NCBI RefSeq assembly: GCF_900580865.1
Contig: NZ_UTBZ01000130.1
Span: 61,466 to 125,465, forward strand
Direction of reading: 5' to 3'
DNA: 64,000 bases
Source of the DNA: Pseudomonas viridiflava
GTDB lineage: Bacteria > Pseudomonadota > Gammaproteobacteria > Pseudomonadales > Pseudomonadaceae
Position 1 is the stretch's first letter. Each line of letters starts with the position of its first letter. This document shows, in pieces, positions 43,151 to 51,450 of this stretch. The notes under the pieces are model-generated. The model was not told where the DNA came from, searched no databases, and saw only the letters and a program-made list of their open reading frames with translations. The translations under genes and the position numbers were made by a program.

Positions 43151-43549
43151 GTGCCGACCCTGAGCCGCGCTGATCTTGCTTACGTTCTGCAAATCCTCGA
43201 GCAAGACACGATTCACGACTTGAGCCTTATTTGTCAGGCTGTGAAGATGAATTCTCGCGACCTGTTGAATCAAGTCGCCATTGCCATGGCCGATCAGTTC
43301 CTTAGCGGTGCGCGCGACTTTCACGCATGCGACGAGGTGATGAATCTGTTGTTCAGCGATATCGTCAACCTCGGCATGGATGCCGAAATGCCCGAGCCGG
43401 CTTTTTCCATCTATCTCGCGTTTGATTCCGGAGAGCACTGGCACACCGGTGATAACAAGGAGGTCGTGCCGTGGGAAAAATGGACGCGACCCGAGCTTGA
43501 GCAGATTCTTGATCGGCTGAGTGGTGGCTTGTCCGGGACTCGTCGATAG
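43151..43549 (+). CDS. Hypothetical protein
   Basis: A 132-residue acidic protein: LSRADLAYVLQILEQDTIHD, DLLNQVAIAMADQFLSGARD, and FSIYLAFDSGEHWHTGDNKEV. GTG start at 43151, seven bases after GGAGGACACG. It converges directly with the EAL gene (stop codons adjacent). No family recognised. Confidence 0.6.
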   Translation: MPTLSRADLAYVLQILEQDTIHDLSLICQAVKMNSRDLLNQVAIAMADQFLSGARDFHACDEVMNLLFSDIVNLGMDAEMPEPAFSIYLAFDSGEHWHTGDNKEVVPWEKWTRPELEQILDRLSGGLSGTRR

Positions 43550-45130
43550 TTACACGCTCTCTAGCGCTGGGTGGTCGACAAGCACGGTTGTCCGGTCTTG
43601 ATAGAACTGTAAAAACTCACCCGCCGGCATCGCCTTGCCAAACAGCCAACCCTGCCCAAACTGCACACCTTGACCGCACAGATAATCGCGCTGCGCTTCG
43701 GTCTCGATGCCTTCAGCAACGATTTGCAGACGCAGACTCTTGGCCATTTCGATAATGTGGCCAGTCACTGATCCGGTGGCTGCATCCTGATCGATGTTGT
43801 CGACGAACGATTTGTCGATTTTCAGCACATCCAGCGGCAATTGCTGCAAATGCTGAAGACTCGAAAAACCCGTGCCGAAATCGTCAATGGCCGCCAGATA
43901 ACCCAGCTCGCGGGCGCGATTGACGGTGGCGCGGGCAGCGTCGATCTCGACGAAACCGCGTTCAGTCGCTTCCAGCCAGATCTGCTTCTGCTGCACATCA
44001 GCGCTACGTAATGCGGTCTCCAGTTTCGGCAGAAAGCGCCCACTGCTGACGTCTTTCGCCGCCAGGTTGATCGCTATGTGCAAGCTGCGTTCCTTGACCA
44101 GCAACGGGCCAAGATCATGCATCACATGGTCGATCACCTGATCGGTAATCGGCAGAATCAACCCGCTGTGCTCGGCTAGAGGAATAAAAGCGTCGGGACA
44201 CACCTGCGAGCCATCCGGATGCTGCCAGCGCACCAGTGCCTCCGCACCGACGCAGGCACCGTCGCTGAGGCGGATGATCGGTTGATAGTGAACGACGAAC
44301 TCGCGATTGCGCACCGCCAGTTGCAATTCGGCCAGCGGTGACAGACGTTGCCGGGTGCGGCGCACGATCAGCAACACCAGCACACCTGCGAGCAAGCCAC
44401 CGATCGGCAACAGCATCAATTCACGGCGGATCAGCCCTTGCATCAGCTCGTGGCGCGACAGCGCGGCGATGGCGACCCAGTCACCGCTGTGCACGAGGGT
44501 GTAAAGGTAACCGTCGGCAAGCCCTGAATGCGGGCCGGAATGCACGCGAGCAAGAAAGTGTTCTGCGCCCGGACGCGAGGCGCTGACCAATTGCCCGGTC
44601 GCGGTGCCGACCGCCAGGTGCAGATCCTCATCAAGCATCACCTGCAGAAACTGCTCGGGATCGACCAGCACGTTGAACGCCGCATACTGCAGCGCCATCA
44701 TCGGTTTGGCCGCAACGATGCGCGACTGCACGCCGAGCGACACACGCACGCCATCCGCGGTGGTGAAGTCCTCGCGCCACGGCGTCGCATGCTGCCCGAC
44801 CGGGCCCCAGGAACCGCAGGCGTAAATCTCTTCTTCGACATAACCGATCGACTTTACCGAGAGCGTGTTGATGGTCAGCAGACGCATCTCGTCGATGCTT
44901 TCCGGCGTGCACGGCGCGAGACGCGAGCCGGCGATGGATTTCAGGGCGCCGGTCGCTTCACTGAAGGTGCCATGGGCACGACTGGAGGCGACGGATGCGA
45001 GGGTTTCCAGACGTTGCTGAGCCGCTGCCAGATTCAACATCCAGGCGACGTAACCCATCAAAAGGACCGGAAGCAAGACACACGGAAGGCCCAGGAGAAT
45101 GCTCCCCCAGACAATGCGTTTTTTGTTCAT
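43550..45130 (-). CDS. CSS-motif/EAL domain cyclic-di-GMP phosphodiesterase
   Basis: A 526-residue membrane protein. Transmembrane segments near residues 10-32 and 230-250 enclose a periplasmic domain containing APCTPESIDEMRLL and YACGSWGPVG, as in CSS-motif sensors. The cytoplasmic EAL domain has GAEALVRWQHPDG (EAL), IAINLAAKDVSSG, LEATERGF, AIDDFGTGFSSLQHL and LKIDKSFVDNI, all of the catalytic residues. It should degrade c-di-GMP in response to a periplasmic redox or thiol signal, the latter by family analogy. Confidence 0.9.
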   Translation of the reverse strand: MNKKRIVWGSILLGLPCVLLPVLLMGYVAWMLNLAAAQQRLETLASVASSRAHGTFSEATGALKSIAGSRLAPCTPESIDEMRLLTINTLSVKSIGYVEEEIYACGSWGPVGQHATPWREDFTTADGVRVSLGVQSRIVAAKPMMALQYAAFNVLVDPEQFLQVMLDEDLHLAVGTATGQLVSASRPGAEHFLARVHSGPHSGLADGYLYTLVHSGDWVAIAALSRHELMQGLIRRELMLLPIGGLLAGVLVLLIVRRTRQRLSPLAELQLAVRNREFVVHYQPIIRLSDGACVGAEALVRWQHPDGSQVCPDAFIPLAEHSGLILPITDQVIDHVMHDLGPLLVKERSLHIAINLAAKDVSSGRFLPKLETALRSADVQQKQIWLEATERGFVEIDAARATVNRARELGYLAAIDDFGTGFSSLQHLQQLPLDVLKIDKSFVDNIDQDAATGSVTGHIIEMAKSLRLQIVAEGIETEAQRDYLCGQGVQFGQGWLFGKAMPAGEFLQFYQDRTTVLVDHPALESV

Positions 45131-45382
45131 TTAGCGCCACCTTGGCCTCAAGGCCTGTGACGTGCGCACAGCACGGCTGTTTTCAGCCATTGCAGATTAC
45201 GGCTGCCGTGTAGGGTAAATACTGCTCCAGATCAATTTAACTGATTGCCCGGATTGTTTGGTTTCTCTGCGTTCTGAGAACTGCGTGACCGGGCCTCTTT
45301 ACTGGCAAGCCAGCTTCCACAAGGACGTGTTCAGAGTCTGTATCCCGCAAATCCGCGCAGTCTGTATCTATCGGCACAATTC

Positions 45383-45422
45383 CCTCGTTGATACCTTGCG
45401 CGCTTCGCGAACATCAACGAGG
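45383..45422 (+). promoter_or_regulatory. Hairpin that includes the ribosome site of the cupin gene
   Basis: CCTCGTTGAT (45383-45392) pairs perfectly with ATCAACGAGG (45413-45422). The right arm ends in GAGG, the Shine-Dalgarno sequence five bases before ATG 45428. The hairpin would hide it. The loop of 20 bases contains GCGC and GCGAAC. Role (temperature or ligand control) is inferred. Confidence 0.55.
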
Positions 45423-45427
45423 TAGCC

Positions 45428-45757
45428 ATGGATCTCACCGCCATTCCTTTCGGTACCACCGACTGGTCAACCATTGAGCCGGTGGCGCATGCCGGGGTAA
45501 CCGGCACGGCCTGGTGGCGAACCTGCCAGTTTGGCGCGACGCGCGTGCGGATGGTCGAGTACAGTCCAGGCTACTTCGCTGATCATTGGTGCTGGCGCGG
45601 CCATATCCTCCTGTGCCTGGAAGGGCAGTTGCAGACCGAACTGGAGGATGGCCGCCAGTTCACATTGACTCCCGGCATGAGTTACCAGGTAGGCAACGAC
45701 GCCGAAGGCCATCGATCCTTCACCGCCACTGGCGCGAAACTGTTCATCGTCGATTGA
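45428..45757 (+). CDS. DHCW-motif cupin fold protein
   Basis: A 109-residue single-domain cupin: MVEYSPGYFADHWCWRGHIL (the DHWCWRGH motif), then LCLEGQLQTELEDGRQFTLT and GMSYQVGNDAEGHRSF. The metal ligands of the usual cupin motif 1 are represented only in part. The N-terminus begins with a typical IPFGTTDWS. Its ribosome site lies in a hairpin. Confidence 0.85.
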   Translation: MDLTAIPFGTTDWSTIEPVAHAGVTGTAWWRTCQFGATRVRMVEYSPGYFADHWCWRGHILLCLEGQLQTELEDGRQFTLTPGMSYQVGNDAEGHRSFTATGAKLFIVD

Positions 45758-45891
45758 GTTCGCGCTGATGCCTTCAGGTTTTTTTCTACTCGTGATGGGG
45801 GCTTTTCAGCCAACACGCACCTCAGCTGGCCGGCCGCCATCGCGAGCAGGCTCACTGCAGCAATGGTTCTACGCTGGGTTCAATACTGCCA

Positions 45892-46341
45892 TCACCATTG
45901 CTTTTGCATGATGATCGTTCGCTCGGTGCCGTGATACTCATCCCGAACCCTGTCGAACCCAAGCGATCGATAAAAACCTTCAGCCGTGATCGAAGAGGGC
46001 ACATGCAGCTTTGTGAAACCCTGGCTAACGGCAACAGACTGGAGTCTTTCCATCAACCGCTTACCCAGCCCTTTACCCTGACAGCCCGGCTCGACAAACA
46101 CGCTGCGAACCACGTCCAGATCAAGACTGGCGGTGGCGACAATGTGCTGATTGAAAGTCGCCACGTAAACCTGACGCTTGCCCAGCAAATCCAGAATCGC
46201 CTGCGGCGAAAAGCTGCATTGCACCTGCTCGATTATGTCTGGCGAATAGTCGCGGCCATTGGACTCACGCAAAGTCCTCACGATGAGCTCACTGATCATG
46301 GCGGCATCTTCGCCTGTTGCGATCCGAATCTGATCATCCAT
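45892..46341 (-). CDS. GNAT family N-acetyltransferase
   Basis: A 149-residue protein with IRIATGEDAAMISELIVRTL at the start, VRSVFVEPGCQGKGLGKRLM (motif A, the acetyl-CoA pyrophosphate loop QGKGLGKRL) and ITAEGFYRSLGFDRV (motif B). AGGGAC before ATG 46341. Acceptor unknown. Confidence 0.9.
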   Translation of the reverse strand: MDDQIRIATGEDAAMISELIVRTLRESNGRDYSPDIIEQVQCSFSPQAILDLLGKRQVYVATFNQHIVATASLDLDVVRSVFVEPGCQGKGLGKRLMERLQSVAVSQGFTKLHVPSSITAEGFYRSLGFDRVRDEYHGTERTIIMQKQW

Positions 46342-46501
46342 TTTCGTTAGTCCCTGAGACTTTCTCTGCCGGTGGATGGACCAATCGCGCACCCCACGGC
46401 CCGATCGCGCTGCCATTGTCCTTCAAAGCGAAACTGTCATATTTAGTATCACTTGCCTACCCATAGTGACCAGCCCAACGCTTAAACAATGAGGCTGCAC
46501 T

Positions 46502-48421
46502 GTGTTTCAACGTCTTCTGTGTTCGCTGTCCGTACTGAGCCTGTCCATCGCCGCCGCCCATGCTGCCGAGTCCGTGCCGCTGGACACGCCGCGCCTGCAA
46601 GGCATCGACAACTTCCGTGATATCGCCGGCATCACCACCGCGTATACCACGGCCCACGACGGCACGATGCGCAGCGGCGTGTTCTACCGCTCCAACGCGC
46701 TGACGCCGACGGCCAGCGATCTGGCGACCCTCAACAGCCTCGGCATCAAAGCGATCTACGACCTGCGCACCCCGAGCGAAATCGCCGCCACCCCGGACAC
46801 AATGATCAGCGGAGCGACCTACCAGAACATCGACATCATCGGCAGCACCACGTCCGGCGCGAACATCACCAACATCTCCTTCAAAAGCGCCGCCGACGCC
46901 ATCGCCATGATGGAGCAAACCAACCGCGCCTTCGTCAGCGACGCCGGCATGCGCGGCCAGTTCGGCGTACTGTTCAATGAACTGGCCAGTGTCGACGCCG
47001 CGCAACTGTTCCACTGCACCGCCGGCAAGGATCGCACCGGCTGGACCGCCGCCGTATTGCAGAGTATCGCCGGTGTCGACAACGCAACCATCATGGCCAA
47101 CTACCTGGCGACCAACGACTACACCGCCGCCCGCGTCGCCGCCACGCTCAAGGCTCTGCCACCGAGCATGGCCGCGATCTACGAACCGCTGCTCGGCGTG
47201 CAGGCCAGCTACCTGCAAGCCGGCCTCGACGAAGTCACCGCGCAATACGGCAGCATGGACAACTACCTCAAACAAGGCCTCGGCCTGTCGCAGGAAACCA
47301 TTTACGTGCTGCGCGGCAAACTGGTCGAATACAACAGCCTCCCAGGCCAGGCAGGACTGATCGGCAACGCCGCTGCCGGCGCCGAACTGCTCCGCGAATT
47401 GCAGAACACCAGCCTGTCCGGCACCTACAGCGCCTACAACTACTACCTGCAATCGGCCATCGACGCTGGCACCCTCGGCGGTGTCGAATCCCAAGTCGGC
47501 GGCCAGGTTCACGCTGACGCCGCCAGCTACCTGCTGCGCCAAAACGCGATGATCGAACAAGCCGCCGCACCGTTCGCCAGCGGCAGCGACCTGAAAGTCG
47601 GCCAATACCGCCTCTGGACCACCGCGCTCGCCGGCTACCTCGGCACCGACGCCTCGGCCCACGCCGAGAGCAGCAATGAACACAGCCAAGGCCTGATGGT
47701 CGGCATCACACAACGCTTCAGCGAACAACTCAGCGCACGCGGCGGTTTTGGCTACAGCAAAGGCACTGTTGGCGGTGCGGGTGGCGAAGCCGATACCGAC
47801 TTCACCTTCGTCAATGTTGGCGCCCGCTACGGCTTCACCAGCCTCGAACAAGGCCTGTTCCTCGACGCCAACGCCAGCGCCGGCTACATCGACTACGACA
47901 GCAAACGCGATCTCGGCGGCGGGCTCGGCACCGCGAAAGGCGACACCCACGGCAACCTCACCGGCGCCACCGTCGCCCTCGGCTACCGCGCCCCGGTCAA
48001 CGGCATGGCCTTCGAGCCGAGCGTGGGCTTGCGAGTCAGCCACCTCGACCTCAACAGCTTCAAAGAGAAGGGTAGCGAACTGTCACTCGACGTCGACGAC
48101 AACAGCGCTACCCGCCGCAGCGCTGTCGCCAACCTCAACGTCGCCTTCGCCCCAGTGGCGATGGGCGCATGGCAACTGGTGCCGGGCGTGCAAGTGGGTT
48201 ACGAACGCACACTGGGCGACAACCAGGTCGACAGCCAAAGCCACCTGCTGGGCCTCGACATCGAACAACGCGCCGCCTTCGACAACCGCGACCAATTCAG
48301 CGGCGGCGTCAACGTCATGGCCAACCTCGGCGCCCTGAGCCTAGGCGCAGAAATCGGCGCCAATGGCGGCGGCGACAGCCACGGCTTCAACGGCGGCCTC
48401 AAGGCCAGCTACGCGTTCTAA
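46502..48421 (+). CDS. Tyrosine phosphatase-autotransporter fusion
   Basis: A 639-residue protein. Signal peptide (FQRLLCSLSVLSLSIAAAHA), then a phosphatase passenger: LQGIDNFRDIAGI, RSGVFYRSNAL, LNSLGIKAIYDLRTPSE and the P-loop LFHCTAGKDRTGWTAAVL (CX5R; C and R present, GKDR as in lipid/tyrosine phosphatases). From about residue 360 an autotransporter barrel (RLWTTALAGYLGTDA; QGLMVGITQRF) ends LKASYAF. The phosphatase would thus be displayed on or released from the cell surface. GTG start at 46502. Its codon choice is extremely C-rich at third positions, leaving a long spurious frame on the other strand. Confidence 0.88.
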   Translation: MFQRLLCSLSVLSLSIAAAHAAESVPLDTPRLQGIDNFRDIAGITTAYTTAHDGTMRSGVFYRSNALTPTASDLATLNSLGIKAIYDLRTPSEIAATPDTMISGATYQNIDIIGSTTSGANITNISFKSAADAIAMMEQTNRAFVSDAGMRGQFGVLFNELASVDAAQLFHCTAGKDRTGWTAAVLQSIAGVDNATIMANYLATNDYTAARVAATLKALPPSMAAIYEPLLGVQASYLQAGLDEVTAQYGSMDNYLKQGLGLSQETIYVLRGKLVEYNSLPGQAGLIGNAAAGAELLRELQNTSLSGTYSAYNYYLQSAIDAGTLGGVESQVGGQVHADAASYLLRQNAMIEQAAAPFASGSDLKVGQYRLWTTALAGYLGTDASAHAESSNEHSQGLMVGITQRFSEQLSARGGFGYSKGTVGGAGGEADTDFTFVNVGARYGFTSLEQGLFLDANASAGYIDYDSKRDLGGGLGTAKGDTHGNLTGATVALGYRAPVNGMAFEPSVGLRVSHLDLNSFKEKGSELSLDVDDNSATRRSAVANLNVAFAPVAMGAWQLVPGVQVGYERTLGDNQVDSQSHLLGLDIEQRAAFDNRDQFSGGVNVMANLGALSLGAEIGANGGGDSHGFNGGLKASYAF

Positions 48422-48476
48422 AATACACACGGGATCAAGGATGACCCCCAATCCAACCAACACCCCAAAACCCAAT

Positions 48477-48564
48477 GTGGGAGCGAGCTTGCTCGCGAAA
48501 GCGCCAGATCAGCCAACACTAACATCGACTGACCCACCGCCTTCGCGAGCAGGCTCGCTCCCAC
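48477..48564. repeat. REPIN-like repeat
   Basis: GTGGGAGCGAGCTTGCTCG (48477-48495, continuing CGAA) and its near-exact reverse complement TTCGCGAGCAGGCTCGCTC (48542-48560, continuing CCAC) flank about 42 nt. The one difference is a G:T pair. This is the common P. fluorescens REP family and differs in sequence from the one at 14415. Confidence 0.9.
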
Positions 48565-48595
48565 AAATTTGATTCCATCCAATAGCAGCCAATCA

Positions 48596-48980
48596 AAAGC
48601 CCCTCACCCTAACCCTCTCCCGAAGGGAGAGGGGACTGACCGCGTGGATTGGAAGAATTACACCGACGTGGCATACCGAGTCGAGCTCAAATTTTGAAAA
48701 GCCCACCAATTGGCGCCCTCTCCCTCGGGAGAGGGCTGGGCGAGCGGCGTTCCGATGAGGGGCAGCCCCACCACAAAACCTGCGAGTGTCCCTTGCGCTT
48801 GTATATGAAGTTGTGGGAGAGGGGACTGACCGAGGCGTCTTGCGTCATGCATCGACCTGAAAGATCGAGGCGATTATGGATTCAAAGCAAGACTCTCAGG
48901 TCGGTGTAGATCTTCAATATCCCCGGCTCGGTTCCCTCTCCTTGGGGAGAGGGATAGGCGGGCGGCGTTCCGATGAGGGG
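48596..48980. repeat. Cluster of CCCTCTCCC-type palindromic elements
   Basis: Three palindromes CCCTCTCCC/GGGAGAGGG (48613-48633; 48716-48735; about 48934-48953, degenerate), and a half copy at 48814. Two are followed by the same tail, GGCGTTCCGATGAGGGG (48744 and 48963). Together with the REPIN they fill almost all of the gap from 48422 to 48990. No gene is supported here; open frames across them are repeat artefacts. Confidence 0.75.
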
Positions 48981-48998
48981 AAAGCAGTTACCGCAAAA

Positions 48999-49094
48999 TC
49001 AACTGGCCAACTCGGTCAAACGCCTCCGCGCCCACTCCTCGATCAACCGCGTCGGCGTGCCATCCCCACGCTTAGCGACCCATCGGCGCGGTGC
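48999..49094 (-). pseudogene. Possible gene remnant
   Basis: A frame without start reads VAPRRWVAKRGDGTPTR, then LIEEWARRRLTELAS and a stop at 48999. It looks like the C-terminal end of a longer protein, stranded between repeats and the AraC gene. Family not recognised; it could be chance. Confidence 0.2.
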
Positions 49095-49147
49095 GACGTT
49101 TAGTTAAATCTTCTCACCACAAGTTACCTTGCAAACCTGTTACCCAA

Positions 49148-50212
49148 TCACCCCCGAGCCCGAAACTCCGCAGGACTCACCCCATAAGCCCCCTGAAAAT
49201 ACCGACAAAACCGCCCCACATTGCTAAACCCAAATCGCAGCGCCACCTCAGTCACCGACCCCGAACCCCGCTGCTTCAAAACCTCATAAGCCCGCTCCAG
49301 CCGCACCTGCCGCTGATACGCCACAATCGACATCCCGACAAACCGCCGAAACCCCTCCTGCAACGCCCGCTGACTCACATGACTCAACCGCGCCAGATCC
49401 ACACCACTGACCAACTGCTCCGGATGCGCCTGAATAAACTCCATCGCCAACTTCACATGCCGTGGCGCAACCATCGCCGTCGGCCGCCGCAACGCCTCGG
49501 AAAAGTTATGCGGCCAAGCTTCCAACACCGCATCAATCAACATCTCGCGCAACCGCGACGGAATCAGCGTCCCACTGTTGATCAACAGATCAAATTCGGT
49601 CCCCGTCGCCAGATCAATCAACGCCTTGATCCCCTGAAACGCTGCCGTCTCAAGATCCACGCTCGGCTCAAAAACGATCTTCTGCAGAATCGGTTTATCC
49701 AACAGCGCCGACAGTCGCTCGGTGAGCTGGTGACGATTGATCGACATCCCGTGATGCGCGTGATCATCCAGAAAGCGCATTGAACGGATATCCGCCTTAT
49801 CGATCGCCAGCCCCACGTGCGACACACCAACGGATTCGGTGGCATGGTTGAAAACGATCTTGCCAGCAGTGGGAATGACGAACGTGATCTCATCCCGTGG
49901 ATCAGGGAAAGCGACGGTGAAATCACCGTGATAATGCATCCGCCGAAAACTCACGCCATCGTGCCGACCGTAGACCCCGCCAATAATGATGTTCGACGGC
50001 AGCGGCGGATTGTCGGCATAACGATTGCCAAACAATCGGGAAAACAGTGCACCGAAGTCGTCCGAACGGAGATTGTCGGAGCGCAGGATAATTTGCTGGC
50101 GAACGGGAGTCGGAAACACCTTGGCGGCACCTTCGGTTGGGGGCTCTAGGACAGGGGTGAAGGGTAGGGCGCCGAGGAGGTTAGCAGAGGAAATATGACG
50201 GGTTTGTGACAT
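49148..50212 (-). CDS. AraC family transcriptional regulator
   Basis: A 354-residue protein. The C-terminal 110 residues carry two helix-turn-helix motifs: VDLARLSHVSQRALQEGFRR and VTEVALRFGFSNVGRFCRYF followed by GVSPAEFR, the AraC signature. The N-terminal part (RRMHYHGDFTVAFPDPRDE; VFNHATESVGVS) belongs to the AraC-binding-like sensor class. It is divergent from the 2OG oxygenase gene across 174 bp, which may be its target. Confidence 0.9.
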   Translation of the reverse strand: MSQTRHISSANLLGALPFTPVLEPPTEGAAKVFPTPVRQQIILRSDNLRSDDFGALFSRLFGNRYADNPPLPSNIIIGGVYGRHDGVSFRRMHYHGDFTVAFPDPRDEITFVIPTAGKIVFNHATESVGVSHVGLAIDKADIRSMRFLDDHAHHGMSINRHQLTERLSALLDKPILQKIVFEPSVDLETAAFQGIKALIDLATGTEFDLLINSGTLIPSRLREMLIDAVLEAWPHNFSEALRRPTAMVAPRHVKLAMEFIQAHPEQLVSGVDLARLSHVSQRALQEGFRRFVGMSIVAYQRQVRLERAYEVLKQRGSGSVTEVALRFGFSNVGRFCRYFQGAYGVSPAEFRARG

Positions 50213-50386
50213 TCAGAAACATGCCGTAACACCGCCGCGCCATGTTTAAGCGAAGGACACTCGGCAGGCCATTGCCGACATGGCAACCTGCTCGCATCTG
50301 TACTCAGCAAACAAATAGCGGCGACGCCTCCAGCGCTCGGCCCTGTTTGACATGACCTGAAAGCATTCAAGTTAATTGGAGCGGCA

Positions 50387-51190
50387 ATGCAAGCCAACAC
50401 ACAAACACTCCCCATCACACTGACCCCAGAACTCGACTTCGACCAAAACGCCGCCAGCGCCTTCGGCGAATCGCTGACCCACGAATACACCCAAGCCACG
50501 CCATTCCCGCACATCGTCATCGACAACTTCCTGCAAGCAGACGTCATCGCCAGCATCCGCGAACACTTCCCGATCGAACCGACCAACAACGAACAAATCT
50601 ACGAGCGCGGCTACAAAGGCCAACTCAAACGCCAAATCAGCCCCAACGCCTGCAGCCCATACCTGAAGAACGTCTTCAACACCTTCAACTCCGCACCCAT
50701 GCTCGAATTCCTCGAAAAACTCACCGGCATTCAAGGGCTGATCCCCGATCCGTATTTCGCCGGCGGCGGCCTGCACGAAACCAAAACCGGTGGCTTCCTC
50801 GGCGTGCACTCGGATTTTCGACTGAACAAAAAACTCAACGTTGAGCGACGGCTGAACGTGATCATTTACCTGACCGAGGACTGGCAGGAAGCGTACGGCG
50901 GCAACCTGGAGCTTTGGGATGTGGGGATGAAGAAATGCCTGAAGAAGGTGCTCCCGATTTATAACCGGTGTGTGATTTTTAATACGGATAAGGACAGTAA
51001 CCACGGGCATCCGGAGCCGTTGACTACGCCGGAAGGCATCACTCGGCGGTCGATTGCGCTTTATTACTACACGGCGAGTGGGGTGGGCGGGGAGCCGGGG
51101 CAGAGGAATAAAACGCACTATAAGCCGCGGCCGAAGGATCGGTGGAGTGTGAGGTACTACTTGAATAAATTGTTTAAGAAGACGGGGTGA
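50387..51190 (+). CDS. 2OG-Fe(II) oxygenase superfamily protein (prolyl 4-hydroxylase-like)
   Basis: A 267-residue enzyme. Iron ligands are given by LGVHSDFRLNKKL (HxD) and NHGHPEPLTTPEG (distal His), and the 2-oxoglutarate-binding Arg by ITRRSIALYYYT. The N-terminal part FPHIVIDNFLQADVIASIRE is typical of P4Hc-type hydroxylases that modify proteins or small molecules. The gene stands at the edge of the A+T-rich island, but is itself of normal composition. Confidence 0.88.
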   Translation: MQANTQTLPITLTPELDFDQNAASAFGESLTHEYTQATPFPHIVIDNFLQADVIASIREHFPIEPTNNEQIYERGYKGQLKRQISPNACSPYLKNVFNTFNSAPMLEFLEKLTGIQGLIPDPYFAGGGLHETKTGGFLGVHSDFRLNKKLNVERRLNVIIYLTEDWQEAYGGNLELWDVGMKKCLKKVLPIYNRCVIFNTDKDSNHGHPEPLTTPEGITRRSIALYYYTASGVGGEPGQRNKTHYKPRPKDRWSVRYYLNKLFKKTG

Positions 51191-51450
51191 GAAAGCGCGA
51201 GACGCTCGTCACGAGGATTTTTTTTCGATGGAATTTGGACAGACGCGAGCATTGCGTCGAGGATATCTGTTGAGTTCAGAATCATTTCGATCAGTACCTG
51301 CTTAAACTTAAATGGCATCTTGGACATATCTGAGAGAGAAGTATTAGTTCGGGTAAAACAGCACATTGTAATTGGAGGCAAGGGGCCTTATGAGGGAGCC
51401 CCTTCTGAGTTAAACGACTTCTCGTTTGTTATGTTGAGAGCAGACTAGAT
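51191..51450. other. Junction between the oxygenase and the A+T-rich island
   Basis: The base composition falls sharply here. An inverted repeat AGGGGC/GCCCCT (51381-51403) lies between the convergent genes. A minus-strand frame of about 56 codons from near 51330 (MSKMPFKFKQVLIEMILNST) looks protein-like but has no ribosome site and overlaps the oxygenase end. Confidence 0.4.

Noticed and set aside
46457..48043. Open frame of over 500 codons on the minus strand
   Set aside because: It is the mirror of the phosphatase-autotransporter gene, whose very C-rich third positions remove stop codons from the opposite strand. Sequence is Gly/Ala/Val low complexity without any domain.
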